From NCBI GenBank assembly GCA_021780755.1, contig JAJXYF010000034.1:1-64000 (forward strand): DNA of 64,000 bases, written 5' to 3'. Position numbers and translations under genes: made by a program. Shown piece by piece: positions 26,960-36,179 of this stretch. Position 1 is the first letter of the stretch; each line of letters starts with the position of its first letter. Source of the DNA: Deltaproteobacteria bacterium. Its GTDB lineage: Bacteria; Desulfobacterota; Binatia; Binatales; Binataceae. The notes under the pieces were generated by a model. That model did not search any database, was not told the DNA's origin, and saw nothing but the letters and a program-made list of their open reading frames with translations.

Positions 26960-28236
26960 CGATCGTTACCACCGATGCGCGCGTGGGTGGCGGCATCGCG
27001 AGTTATCTCGACACCGTCATTCCGTTGCTCGAGGCCGCCGGGCACGAGATCGCGATGCTCTGCGAATTTGACGCGCCCGGGGCCTCGCCGCCAATCAGCC
27101 GCAGTCCGAGTGCGCCAGTCTGGATCGTCGCCGAGGCCGGCGCGGCGCATGCGCTCGATGCGCTGCGGCGATGGCGTCCCGACCTGATTTATACCCACGG
27201 ACTCTCCGATCCCGATTTCGAAGCCCGCGTGCTCGAACTCGCGCCGGCGATTGCCTACGCCCATGACTATCGCGCCAGTTGTATCAGCGGCGCCAAGGCG
27301 TTCGCGTTCCCCGCGCCTTCGCCCTGCGCGCGGCCGTTGGGTGCGGGATGCCTGGTGCACTTTTATCCGCGGCGATGCGGCGGGCTTAATCCATTCTCGA
27401 TGCTCTCCGACTTCCGCCATGCGGCCCGGCGGCTCGAACTGTTGCGCTGCTTGCCCGCCGTTCTGACCGCCTCCCAATTCGTCCGCACGGAGTACCTGCG
27501 CAATGGCCTCGCGCCCGCGATCGTCCGCTGCGTTGGCCTTCCGGTGATTGATCGTCAAGGCCCGCGCACGGCGACCCCCGCGGCGGCAGCAAGCGCCCCC
27601 ACGGTCACTCCGTTGCGGCTGCTTTTTGCCGGTCGGATGGAACCGCTCAAGGGCGGCCACGTTCTGCTCGATGCCCTGCCGTCGGTTCACTCGGCGCTCT
27701 CGCGTCCGCTGATTTTGACTTTCGCGGGTGACGGCCGTGCTCGCGTCGAGTGGGCCCGGCGTGCCGACGCGCTGGTCCGCCGGCTTCCAGCCGTGCGCGT
27801 CGAGTTCACCGGATGGCTCAATACCGCGGCGCTCACGCGTCTTTTCGATTTATCGGATTTGCTGGTCGTGCCCAGTCTGTGGCCCGAGCCCTTTGGTCTC
27901 GTTGGACCGGAGGCCGGGATGCGCGGGTTGCCCGCTGCCGCGTTTGCCGTCGGCGGCATCCCGGAATGGCTCACCGACGGGACCAACGGCGCGCTCGCCC
28001 GCGCAATACTGCCGGCGCCCGCGGACCTCGCCGATGCGATCGTGCGTTGCCTGCGTGATCCCGTCGAGCATGCGCGATTGCGCGGCGGGGCGATCGAGTT
28101 AGCGCGGCGCTTTCGCCCCGAGCGCCATCTTCGTCTCCTGTCGAACGTTTTCGAACTGGTGTCATCGCACGCGCGGGTGATCGACGGCACCGCGCAAGGT
28201 GGTGTCGCGACGGCGCATATCCTGTCGCGTATCTAG
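26950..28236 (+). CDS. GT4-family glycosyltransferase
   Basis: A 428-residue GT-B enzyme. It begins MRIAIVTTDARVGGGIASYLDTV. A Cys-rich stretch near 105-140 (CISGAKAF...CARPLGAGCLVHFYPRRCGG) is seen in a GT4 subgroup. The donor domain has LLFAGRMEPLKGGHVLLDAL and the EX7E motif EPFGLVGPE. It starts inside the end of the preceding glycosyltransferase. About 125 bases without a gene follow. Confidence 0.86.
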   Translation: MRIAIVTTDARVGGGIASYLDTVIPLLEAAGHEIAMLCEFDAPGASPPISRSPSAPVWIVAEAGAAHALDALRRWRPDLIYTHGLSDPDFEARVLELAPAIAYAHDYRASCISGAKAFAFPAPSPCARPLGAGCLVHFYPRRCGGLNPFSMLSDFRHAARRLELLRCLPAVLTASQFVRTEYLRNGLAPAIVRCVGLPVIDRQGPRTATPAAAASAPTVTPLRLLFAGRMEPLKGGHVLLDALPSVHSALSRPLILTFAGDGRARVEWARRADALVRRLPAVRVEFTGWLNTAALTRLFDLSDLLVVPSLWPEPFGLVGPEAGMRGLPAAAFAVGGIPEWLTDGTNGALARAILPAPADLADAIVRCLRDPVEHARLRGGAIELARRFRPERHLRLLSNVFELVSSHARVIDGTAQGGVATAHILSRI

Positions 28237-28360
28237 CATGTCATTGTTTCTATCTAATACTGCGTTTGGATGCCGCTGTTCCCGACTGCCCTCGCGACGA
28301 TCCCGGGTGAGTGGCCTTGTAGGACTCCCACGCCGCTTCTAGCAGCGACGCATTCGGCAA

Positions 28361-29260
28361 ATGATGTCAAAAATTCTCTCGCGCATGATCGACTATCTGC
28401 CCCCCTCGCTTACCGAATGGATGCTTCGGAAGCGCAGCGAAAGTCCCATGCTCACCCGCCTGACGGCACGCTTGGCGAGTTCCTTGCGATATCGGGAAGC
28501 TCAGATTAGCAGTGGCATCGGAAAAGGACTCTTTATCAATGTAGGTAGTTCCGCTGCCGCTTACGTCCTTGGAACCTTCAAACCTGACCTGCAAACCTAT
28601 CTAAGTTCCAACCTTAAAGCAGGGAACGTCTTTTACGATGTCGGCGCCAACGTCGGCTTTTTCTCGCTGTTGGCCGCGAAGCTGATTGGTCCTCAAGGTC
28701 AAGTCATAAGCTTCGAACCCCTGCCGGAAAATCTCGTCAGTCTCCGTGAAAATGTCGAGCGTAACCATTTTTCCAATGTGAAGATTCTCTCGTTCGCGCT
28801 GGGCGCGGCCAATGAGGAACAGGTCTTTCAGGTTTCCGAACGTCCCACGTGGGGAAAGCTCAAGGGCGCCGGCCACCAGCTACCGGATAAATATCTATCC
28901 GACATGAAGGTTATCGTCCGCCGTCTCGATGACCTGGTCACCGAAGGTGCGATTCCACCTCCCGATTTTGTGAAAATCGATGTCGAGGGCGCTGAAGTCG
29001 AGGTCGTCGAGGGCGCCGTAGAGACGCTTATGAGGTACGGGCCTACGCTCTTCATCGAGCTGCATGGGACTGGAAACTTCTTGACCCAGGTATTCGCCCG
29101 GATTGGCTATTGCGCGATTCCCTTGAATGGGAAATTCACGGACGTCGCACAGGCTCACTGGAACGCGACGATATTGGCGTTTCCGGCTCAGCAAGCGACG
29201 AGCATCGCCGCGGTGCGCAGTCTTGCGCATGATCCACCGGGCGCACTTCATCAGTCATAG
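28361..29260 (+). CDS. FkbM-family methyltransferase
   Basis: A 299-residue SAM-dependent methyltransferase. Motif I is VFYDVGANVGFFSLLAAKLIG; it continues VISFEPLPENLVSLRENVERN and ends with the FkbM signature PPDFVKIDVEGAEVEVVEGA. Such enzymes O-methylate sugars or polyketides and are frequent in polysaccharide clusters. The N-terminal 75 residues are extra and helical. Two consecutive ATG codons (28361, 28364) lack a clear ribosome site. It is the second methyltransferase of the cluster. Confidence 0.87.
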   Translation: MMSKILSRMIDYLPPSLTEWMLRKRSESPMLTRLTARLASSLRYREAQISSGIGKGLFINVGSSAAAYVLGTFKPDLQTYLSSNLKAGNVFYDVGANVGFFSLLAAKLIGPQGQVISFEPLPENLVSLRENVERNHFSNVKILSFALGAANEEQVFQVSERPTWGKLKGAGHQLPDKYLSDMKVIVRRLDDLVTEGAIPPPDFVKIDVEGAEVEVVEGAVETLMRYGPTLFIELHGTGNFLTQVFARIGYCAIPLNGKFTDVAQAHWNATILAFPAQQATSIAAVRSLAHDPPGALHQS

Positions 29261-29373
29261 GAAAAATTCTGGACTTACTATGCGACTGAACGCCGAACAA
29301 TTTACATCGATCGCTTTAGTTACTGAGAAATGAAAATGCCTGCACGAATGTCGCAATCTGTGCGTATAATGCT

Positions 29374-30528
29374 GTGACCATCAAGCGGCGCAGAGTTATA
29401 TCGCTCGGGCATTCCTATTGTGTTGCATTGAATCGAAGACTGCCGACGGAAATGAGTAAAGTCGGCGGAGACAAATGGGAAGTTACGGTCGCCGCACCCG
29501 CCTTCTTTCACGGCGATTTGCAGCCGATCAAAACCGCAAAGTTCGATGGCGAGCAAGCGACACTCGAATTGGTGCCGGCCTACCTCAGTGCGATACCTCA
29601 TCTATTCTTCTATGGGCGCCGCCTTCACGATCTGCTCAGGGAGCATTGGGATATTGTTCATTGTTGGGAGGAGCCCTACATACTAGCCGGAGGGCAAGTA
29701 GCATTTTGGACTCCAATACGTTCGCGGCTCGTCTTCTGGACCGGACAGACACGGGTTAAACACTATCCGCCACCCTTCGCACAAATTGAGCGCTATTGTT
29801 TCAACCGATGTGCCGGCTGGTTGACCCGAGGGCAACTGGGTATCGACGCTATGCTGGAACGGGGCCACCACAACCGGCCATTCGCCGCGATCGGTTTGGG
29901 CGTCGATCTCGAGGTGTTCTTTCCTGACCGGGACGCCGGTCTGAAAGTCATCCGCGATCTCGGCTGGCCGGAGACCGGCGCGCCCGTAGTTGGGTACACC
30001 GGACGTTTTACGGAGGAGAAGGGACTCGGAACTTTGATGGCCGCTCTCGATCAGGTCGCCACACCCTGGCGCGCGATTTTCCTCGGCGGGGGACCCCTGC
30101 GCGAAGCGCTCGCGACGTGGGCCGCTCGTTATGAGGATCGCGTTCGCATCGTACCCGCCGTGTCCCACGAACGCGTACCCGCGTACTTGAACGCATTTGA
30201 CGTGCTGTGTGCGCCGAGCCGCACCACCCCAAATTGGCGCGAAGTCTTTGGTCGTATGGTGATTGAAGCCTTCGCCTGCGAGGTGCCGGTTCTCGCTAGT
30301 GACAGCGGCGAGCTGCCGAGCGTGGTCGGAGATGCCGGACTGATTTTGCCTGAACACGACGTCAACGCATGGGCTCGGGCTTTGGAGAATCTTCTGGGTT
30401 CGCCAGAGCTGCGTTCGGACCTCGGAAAACGCGGCGCTGATCGGGTCGAGCGGAACTTCACCTGGACCGCCGTCGCACGTAAGCATCTTGAATTCTTTGA
30501 AAGACTACTCGATCAGCCGGTTCGCTAG
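29374..30528 (+). CDS. GT4-family glycosyltransferase
   Basis: A 384-residue GT-B enzyme with a GTG start at 29374. The N-terminal domain is divergent (RRVISLGHSYCVALNRRLPTEM). The donor domain is clear: GYTGRFTEEKGLGTLMAALDQV, IVPAVSHERVPAYLNAFDVLCAPS and the EX7E motif EVFGRMVIE, then AFACEVPVLASDSGELPSVVGD. The preceding about 110 bases are AT-richer than usual. Confidence 0.85.
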   Translation: MTIKRRRVISLGHSYCVALNRRLPTEMSKVGGDKWEVTVAAPAFFHGDLQPIKTAKFDGEQATLELVPAYLSAIPHLFFYGRRLHDLLREHWDIVHCWEEPYILAGGQVAFWTPIRSRLVFWTGQTRVKHYPPPFAQIERYCFNRCAGWLTRGQLGIDAMLERGHHNRPFAAIGLGVDLEVFFPDRDAGLKVIRDLGWPETGAPVVGYTGRFTEEKGLGTLMAALDQVATPWRAIFLGGGPLREALATWAARYEDRVRIVPAVSHERVPAYLNAFDVLCAPSRTTPNWREVFGRMVIEAFACEVPVLASDSGELPSVVGDAGLILPEHDVNAWARALENLLGSPELRSDLGKRGADRVERNFTWTAVARKHLEFFERLLDQPVR

Positions 30529-30554
30529 ACGATGCCTCGACTGAGATTTGCTGA

Positions 30555-31781
30555 TTGAGTATAGGTACGCAGCGGATTTCCGGAAACGAACAAGTTCAGT
30601 CAGGTGATGCAAGATTGCGCGTGGCCGTCGTGGCGGATTTTGCCGAGGAACGATGGCCGAGCATGGATCTCGTTGCTGACGCGCTACTGGATCGGCTGCG
30701 CGCCGAACATGCCAATGAAATCGATGCTGTCCTGGTGCGACCGCCCTTCAAGCGGCGCTTGACCGGGACTGCGAGTGCGGCAAACAGCCGGTCGAGCAAA
30801 GCGCGGTTCAACGCGGATCGTCTCCTCAATCGATTCATCGATTATCCGCGCCGGCTGAAGCGCATCCGCGACGAGTTCGACGTGCTCCACATCGTCGATC
30901 ACAGCTACGCCCATCTGGCGTCCCACGCCGGGGCGCGCCCTGCGATTGTCACCTGTCATGACCTCGACGCCTTCCGCCCGATCATCGCGCCGTCCGGCAC
31001 CGTGCGAGCGAGGTTGTTGGAGATCATGGCGGCGCGCCAGTTGCGCGGACTGCAAGGCGCCGCGCTCGTCGCGTGCGACAGCGACGCCACCCGTAACGAA
31101 TTGCTGCGACATCGGCTGGTTGGGCCGGATCGCGTCGTCACGATCCCCAACGGCGTCACTCCGGTATTCCGCGCGCAGCCCGACCCGCAAGCGGATCACG
31201 AGGCTGAATCCATGCTCGGTCCCCGGCGCGCTGATACGCTCGAAATCCTGCACGTGGGCAGCACCGTCGCGCGCAAACGCATTGATGTCCTTTTGCGCGT
31301 CTTCGCTGGTATTCGGGAAAGCTGCCAAGCGGCGCGCCTGGTTCGCGTGAGCGGACCGTTCACCATCGATCAGGCGAAACTCGCTCGCGAACTCGAGATC
31401 GACGGCGCGACGGCCGTGCTGCCCTTCGTCGAACCCGCCGTGCTGGCGGCGATCTATCGTCGCGCGGCGCTCGTGCTGATTACCTCCGAACACGAAGGCT
31501 TCGGCCTGCCGTTAATCGAGGCGATGGCCTGTGGCGTGCCCGTAATCGCGAGCGACCTCGCTGCCTTGCGCGAAGTGGGCGGTGCCGCCGCCGAGTTTTT
31601 GGCCGTGGGCGATGCGCCCGCCTGGATCGCCGCCGCGCTGCGCCTGATCGATGAGCGCGCGAACGATCCCGCACGCTTCAGAGCGCGGTGCTCCGATGGC
31701 ATCGGCCACGCGGCGAAATATTCGTGGAGCGATTACGCGCGGCGCTACGTCGAATTGTATCGACGGGTCGCTGCCACCTGA
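30555..31781 (+). CDS. GT4-family glycosyltransferase
   Basis: A 408-residue GT-B enzyme starting with TTG at 30555. The first strand, LRVAVVADFAEERWPSMDLVADAL, comes after about 20 extra residues. The donor domain shows LEILHVGSTVARKRIDVLLRVF, LPFVEPAVLAAIYRRAALVLITSEHEG and the EX7E motif EGFGLPLIE, followed by AMACGVPVIASDLAALREVGG. This resembles the mannosyltransferase branch of GT4, but donor specificity is not proven. Confidence 0.87.
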   Translation: MSIGTQRISGNEQVQSGDARLRVAVVADFAEERWPSMDLVADALLDRLRAEHANEIDAVLVRPPFKRRLTGTASAANSRSSKARFNADRLLNRFIDYPRRLKRIRDEFDVLHIVDHSYAHLASHAGARPAIVTCHDLDAFRPIIAPSGTVRARLLEIMAARQLRGLQGAALVACDSDATRNELLRHRLVGPDRVVTIPNGVTPVFRAQPDPQADHEAESMLGPRRADTLEILHVGSTVARKRIDVLLRVFAGIRESCQAARLVRVSGPFTIDQAKLARELEIDGATAVLPFVEPAVLAAIYRRAALVLITSEHEGFGLPLIEAMACGVPVIASDLAALREVGGAAAEFLAVGDAPAWIAAALRLIDERANDPARFRARCSDGIGHAAKYSWSDYARRYVELYRRVAAT

Positions 31782-31895
31782 CGCCCGCGCGACCCGGCCT
31801 TTCGAGTGCGTCGCAACTCTACCCGCGATCGATCGCGGGATCCCGTGCGGCAGCGTTCCACCATCGGAACATTGCGATTTGACGAGGTTCTTGTA

Positions 31896-33152
31896 ATGAA
31901 ACCATCAATTGCCGATGAAGGCGCAGCGGCCCGGCTACTCGCGCGGGACTCGCCGATCGGAACGGCCCCGTCGGCGCGACCTCTTCAACCGGGACGTCTG
32001 AACCCCGCCAATCCGGCACCAATCAGCGTGTTGCATCTCGGCAAGTTCTACCCGCCGTACCGCGGTGGCATCGAGAGCCATCTGCAGGCGCTTTGCCGCG
32101 AGCTCACCAAGTCGATCATTGTCAACGTAATCGTTGCCAACGAAACGCGGCGCTTGCACGAGAGTGAAGTTGAGGGGGTCAGGGTCCGGCGCCTGCCTCG
32201 CCTGTTCAATCTCTCGGCGACCCCGGTCTGTCCGACTATCGTGGGCGAGATTCGCCGCACCGACGCCGACATTATCCACCTGCATCTGCCTAATCCGCTG
32301 GCCGCGCTCGCTTACCTCGCCAGCGGGCACAAAGGCCGGCTGGTGATTACCTGGCATAGCGATATCATCCGCCAAAAGACCATCGCGAAAATGTTGCGTC
32401 CGCTTGACGATGCGATCCTTTCGCGCGCGTCGGCGCTGATCGCGAGCTCTCCCAATTACGTTGATAGTTCGCCGATCCTTTCGCGCAATCGCAATCGATG
32501 CCGCGTCATTCCCTTTGGCATCGATGGCGACGCCTTCCGTCCGCGCGACGCCGAGACCGCCGCGAAAATCCGCAAACGTTATGGCTCGCGCATCGTGCTC
32601 GCCGTCGGTCGGATGGTTTACTACAAGGGCTTCGAATATCTCGTTCGCGCGATGGCCCGGGTTCGCGGCCACCTGCTGCTGGTCGGCGAGGGACCGCTGC
32701 AGAAGAAGCTCGAACGCCAGGCCTTTGACGCCGGTGCGATGGACCGAATCACGTTTCTCGGCCGCGTTTCGCAGGAAGAGATGGCCGGCTACTACCACGC
32801 GGCCGACGTTTTCGCGATGCCGTCGATTGCCCGCAGCGAAGCCTTCGGCATCGCCCAGCTCGAAGCGATGGTGTGTGGCAAGCCCGTCGTAAATACCTGG
32901 ATCGAGTCCGGCGTCCCCTTCGTCTCGATCGACGGCGAAACCGGAATTACCGTCGCGCCCGCCGATGCGGACCAGCTTGCCGCGGCGATCAACCAGCTAC
33001 TCGACGATCCCGGCCTTCGTTCGCGTTATGGTGCGGCGGCGGCGCGCCGCGCGAGCGAGGAGTTCAGCCTCGAGGTAATGGTCGATCGCACGCTCGAGCT
33101 CTATCGCGAAGTGATCGTCAACGGCCGCGTCGATGCCGGATCGGGCCCCTGA
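31896..33152 (+). CDS. GT4-family glycosyltransferase
   Basis: A 418-residue GT-B enzyme, the last gene of the plus-strand polysaccharide cluster. The ATG at 31896 follows GAGG by about ten bases; an open frame continues upstream but without a better start. After a 45-residue low-complexity N-terminus comes VLHLGKFYPPYRGGIESHLQAL. The donor domain has LAVGRMVYYKGFEYLVRAM and the EX7E motif EAFGIAQLE, with an SGVPFVSIDGETGITV loop. The pattern is that of WbpZ/WbdB-type mannosyl- or rhamnosyltransferases; specificity is inference. Confidence 0.87.
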   Translation: MKPSIADEGAAARLLARDSPIGTAPSARPLQPGRLNPANPAPISVLHLGKFYPPYRGGIESHLQALCRELTKSIIVNVIVANETRRLHESEVEGVRVRRLPRLFNLSATPVCPTIVGEIRRTDADIIHLHLPNPLAALAYLASGHKGRLVITWHSDIIRQKTIAKMLRPLDDAILSRASALIASSPNYVDSSPILSRNRNRCRVIPFGIDGDAFRPRDAETAAKIRKRYGSRIVLAVGRMVYYKGFEYLVRAMARVRGHLLLVGEGPLQKKLERQAFDAGAMDRITFLGRVSQEEMAGYYHAADVFAMPSIARSEAFGIAQLEAMVCGKPVVNTWIESGVPFVSIDGETGITVAPADADQLAAAINQLLDDPGLRSRYGAAAARRASEEFSLEVMVDRTLELYREVIVNGRVDAGSGP

Positions 33153-33235
33153 ACCCGCACCCCCTCAACTCACTCGCCTCGTCACCGTCCACCTGCGCGT
33201 CGCGAATCTGTCTCGCGTGCGAGGCTCAGACCAGC

Positions 33236-34411
33236 CTACTTTTCACAACTTTCGCACTGCCCCGCGGAGATCATCGCGCAGAGCTTCTGTGCGATCAGAT
33301 CGCCCGCGGCCGCGTGTCCCGCCTCGTTCCAATGTCCAAAACCCATCGGCATATTTTTGAAGCCGTGCAAATAGACCTGATGCTCCTCGGCGTAACGTTG
33401 TAGCGGCGGCGCAAGGTTCAGTACCGCGAAGCCCTCGCGATCGCCGAGTGCCGCGATGCGCCGGTCCGGATAATAGAGATTGGTCACGCCCAACCGCTTC
33501 TGAAATTTCTCGCGCATCAAGGGATTCGGCCAGACCTGGATTCCGGTGTCCTCCGTAATCGCGAGAAACATCGCGCCGTGGCGAACGCTCTCGTCGCGCA
33601 CTGCCGTTATCAAGCCCTCCGTTACCCGCCACGCGTCCTGCCATGAGCGTTCCACCGGCGGCGAGTAGATGCTGTAGTTAATCGCCTGCTCGACCGGATG
33701 TTCCGCGGTCGGTCCGCTATGACCCCCCTTCATGATCTCCCAGCTGTTGCTGAACAGATCGAGTAGCCGCAGATCGCGATAGTCAAAACGCGCCATGCAC
33801 CACAACTTGAAGCTCGGCGAATCGATAAACGGGCCGGTCAGCTTCATGCGGTCGCCGTCGTAAACCCAGAACGGACGGCACTGGTCCGGTTCGAGCACCA
33901 CCGAGTTGTTGCGCACATCGTTGCCGAGGAAAATCGCGAGCACCACGATGTCCGGCGAATAGGCCCACACCTTGCGCTGCAGCGTGAGGAGTTCCTGCGC
34001 CGTGCCATATCCGTCCACGCCGAAGTTCATCGCCTCCACGCGCTTGCCCTTGAGCCGCGGACAATCCGCAAGTTCGCGCCCCGCAATCGCGGTAAAGGTC
34101 TTGTCCTCCGCCACCTGGATCGCCTCGACGTAGGAATCCCCGATCACCGCCACGCGCACGACACCGGGCGGCTTCGCCTTTGCGTAGTCAGGGCCGCGGA
34201 AACCGTCGCGATTGATCCGCACGTAAGATTCGCCCTCGCGCTTGTACCAGCCGTGCGCGCCCGCATTCAGGCCCCATCCGCGAAACTGGTCATAGCAGTA
34301 AAAGTACGGAAACCAGTGGTTCGCGATGCGGATGCCGATATCGGCAACTCCCAGCGCGAGCCCGAATCCGAATGCGATCAATGCCAATGTGCCGATCAGT
34401 TTCCTCATCAT
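33236..34411 (-). CDS. SGNH-hydrolase-like envelope protein
   Basis: A 391-residue protein anchored by an N-terminal hydrophobic helix (LIGTLALIAFGFGLALGVADIGI), with the remainder periplasmic. It carries SGNH-type motifs: GDSYVEA (nucleophile Ser), NFGVDGYGT, IFLGNDVRNN and, near the C-terminus, GHWNEAGHAAAG with the catalytic His. Such proteins act as acetyl-transferases or esterases on exported polysaccharides (AlgX/AlgJ, DUF1574-like). It is convergent to the glycosyltransferase cluster and probably belongs to it functionally. The start is ATG 34411 or the adjacent ATG at 34408. Confidence 0.8.
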   Translation of the reverse strand: MMRKLIGTLALIAFGFGLALGVADIGIRIANHWFPYFYCYDQFRGWGLNAGAHGWYKREGESYVRINRDGFRGPDYAKAKPPGVVRVAVIGDSYVEAIQVAEDKTFTAIAGRELADCPRLKGKRVEAMNFGVDGYGTAQELLTLQRKVWAYSPDIVVLAIFLGNDVRNNSVVLEPDQCRPFWVYDGDRMKLTGPFIDSPSFKLWCMARFDYRDLRLLDLFSNSWEIMKGGHSGPTAEHPVEQAINYSIYSPPVERSWQDAWRVTEGLITAVRDESVRHGAMFLAITEDTGIQVWPNPLMREKFQKRLGVTNLYYPDRRIAALGDREGFAVLNLAPPLQRYAEEHQVYLHGFKNMPMGFGHWNEAGHAAAGDLIAQKLCAMISAGQCESCEK

Positions 34412-34459
34412 GCGCTCTTCGATTCGAGTGTCGCAGCGACGCCCCGCGTCTCGCACGCA

Positions 34460-34510
34460 GGGCCCGGCCGATGGCGACGACTCGCAGGGCCGTCGCCATC
34501 GGCCGGGCCC
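34460..34510. repeat. Long perfect inverted repeat (20-bp arms)
   Basis: Positions 34460-34479 and 34491-34510 are perfect reverse complements (arms begin GGGCCCGGCCGATGG), separated by an 11-base loop. The hairpin is very GC-rich and lies just upstream of the SGNH gene, between it and the flavin oxidoreductase. No U-tract follows on either strand. Confidence 0.9.
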
Positions 34511-34519
34511 GTGAAACGA

Positions 34520-34547
34520 CTGCGGCCGGCTTGGCAGCCGGCCGCAG
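34520..34547 (-). terminator. GC-rich hairpin downstream of the flavin oxidoreductase
   Basis: A perfect 12-bp stem (CTGCGGCCGGCT and its complement) with a TGGC loop, 33 bases after the stop codon of the minus-strand oxidoreductase. The position fits a transcript end, but there is no clear U-tract. Confidence 0.45.
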
Positions 34548-34580
34548 CATTATACCGATTCGATTTCGTGTCGCGCGCGT

Positions 34581-35723
34581 TTACGCCTGCAGCCGAAACG
34601 ACGCCGGCTCCGCATGGATTCCCACGCCCGCCCGCGAGACCTGCTGCTCCGCCGCCGGCACCACCTTTTTCAACTCGGGCATCACCTCGCTCGCGAACAG
34701 CCGCATGCTCCCTTCCGCGAGGTCGTAGGGCATCGCGCCGTAGCTGAACACGCCGTTGAACGCCTGCGAGCGTGTGCGCCGATGCACGTCCATGATCTTG
34801 TCGTAGCACATCTCAGGCGTGCCCCAGACCTGCAGGCCGAGGAAGAAATCCGTCATCTTGTCCACGCCGCCCGGCGCGTTGACGTTCTCCTGCATCGCCT
34901 TGTAAGCCTCGTAGCCCTTCATTTTCGTCAGATGGTCGCCGACCAACTCGTAATGGCGGATGACCGATTTCCAGTAGCCCCCGATATACTTGCGCGCCAT
35001 CTCCTCGGCCCGATCGCGGTTCTCGTCGCAATAGGTCCAGCCGCCCACGATCGGCGCGGGCGCCTCTGTTCCGTTCGCTTTGCGATATACCGCGCCGTAA
35101 TCCGCGAGTTCCTTTACCACCATGTCCCACGGCTTTTGCGGAATGATCAGCAGCCCGATGCCCAGCTCCGCCATGATCTGCGACGACTCCGGCGAGACCG
35201 CCGCCGCGAACGTCCGTCCCTTGAACGACTTGAACGGGGCCGGCCGCAATGCGCGCCGCGTCTGCTGAATAAACTTGCCGTTGTATTCGCACACCCCGGT
35301 CTCGAGACCCTCGAGAATCATCTGCGCGGACTCGACGAAGAGGTCGCGGCTCGCCTCCTGGTTCACGCCAAAGCCCTCGAACTCGACCCGCCCCAGCCCG
35401 CGCCCGAGTCCCAGGATAAAGCGGCCGTTCGAGTAATGGTCGAGCATGACCACCTGTTCGGCCACGCGTATCGGGTTATGCCACGGCAGCACGACGACCA
35501 TCGAGCCGAGCTGCACGCGCTCCGTGCGTCCGGCGAAGTAGGTCAGGAACTGCAGCACGTCGGGGCACATCGTGTAGTCGGTGAAATGATGCTCGACGCC
35601 CCAGATCGAATCGAAGCCGAGCGGCTCCGCGAGGTCGCCTAGTCTGAGTTCGTTGCGGTAAACATTGCGGTCAGTGCGTCCGTCGCCCTGTCCCTGAAAA
35701 ATCACTGCCATTCCGACGTGCAT
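34581..35723 (-). CDS. LLM-class (luciferase-like) flavin-dependent oxidoreductase
   Basis: A 380-residue TIM-barrel enzyme of the bacterial luciferase superfamily, using FMN or F420. Typical segments are GDLAEPLGFDSIWGVEHHFTDY, TERVQLGSMVVVLPWHNPIRVAEQVVMLDHYSNGRFILGLGRG and the late VWGTPEMCYDKI. The reading frame is open further upstream, but the ATG at 35723 is preceded by AGGAG and starts the first strand (MHVGMAVIFQG), so it is the real start. The substrate is unknown. Confidence 0.87.
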   Translation of the reverse strand: MHVGMAVIFQGQGDGRTDRNVYRNELRLGDLAEPLGFDSIWGVEHHFTDYTMCPDVLQFLTYFAGRTERVQLGSMVVVLPWHNPIRVAEQVVMLDHYSNGRFILGLGRGLGRVEFEGFGVNQEASRDLFVESAQMILEGLETGVCEYNGKFIQQTRRALRPAPFKSFKGRTFAAAVSPESSQIMAELGIGLLIIPQKPWDMVVKELADYGAVYRKANGTEAPAPIVGGWTYCDENRDRAEEMARKYIGGYWKSVIRHYELVGDHLTKMKGYEAYKAMQENVNAPGGVDKMTDFFLGLQVWGTPEMCYDKIMDVHRRTRSQAFNGVFSYGAMPYDLAEGSMRLFASEVMPELKKVVPAAEQQVSRAGVGIHAEPASFRLQA

Positions 35724-36179
35724 GCTTTGCTTCTCCTGCGTGACGAGTTTTGCGAGGCGCGCCCGGCGCTGCCGCGGTGCGCGCTCGATCCGAGCAACTA
35801 TATCAGCAACTTCCTCCGCGACGCCACGCAACCACAAGCTCAACCAGAATCGTCGTCCAAAGCCCCTGCTCTCATCCTGAGCGGCGGCTGCCGCGGCGAA
35901 GCGATCTCGCGCGCCAGCGCGCCTTGGCCCGGAAGACCCTGCTCGTCTTCGCTGAAACACCTGGTTCCGGTCTTTCAGAACGCTTCATACGCGCCCACGG
36001 CAGATCTCATGAACGCAATCCGCATGACCGATTGTCTTATTGTTCCCCGCCTCTTTTTACACGGCGAAGCCCGCATCTTTTACCAATGGGAAGTCTGAAA
36101 CCTCGGTGAGGTTTCAGTAAAACAATTGTTCTGCTCTCTTCAACAACTGCCTAACGCGCGCCTGACTCAACTCTCCAAA
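35724..36179. other. Intergenic region containing repeat copy 1
   Basis: No gene is supported here; overlapping open frames give only Arg/Pro/Ser-rich translations. The only structure seen is a copy of the dispersed hairpin repeat at 36068-36117. Confidence 0.5.
36068..36117 (+). repeat. Dispersed hairpin repeat, copy 1
   Basis: About 50 bases reading AGCCCGCATCTTTTACCAAT, then GGGAAGT, ending in a hairpin with 10-bp arms (CTGAAACCTC/GAGGTTTCAG) and a GGT loop. Nearly the same unit recurs at 51616-51664 and, inverted, at 52610-52651. A diverged hairpin lies at 52701-52734. Confidence 0.85.
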
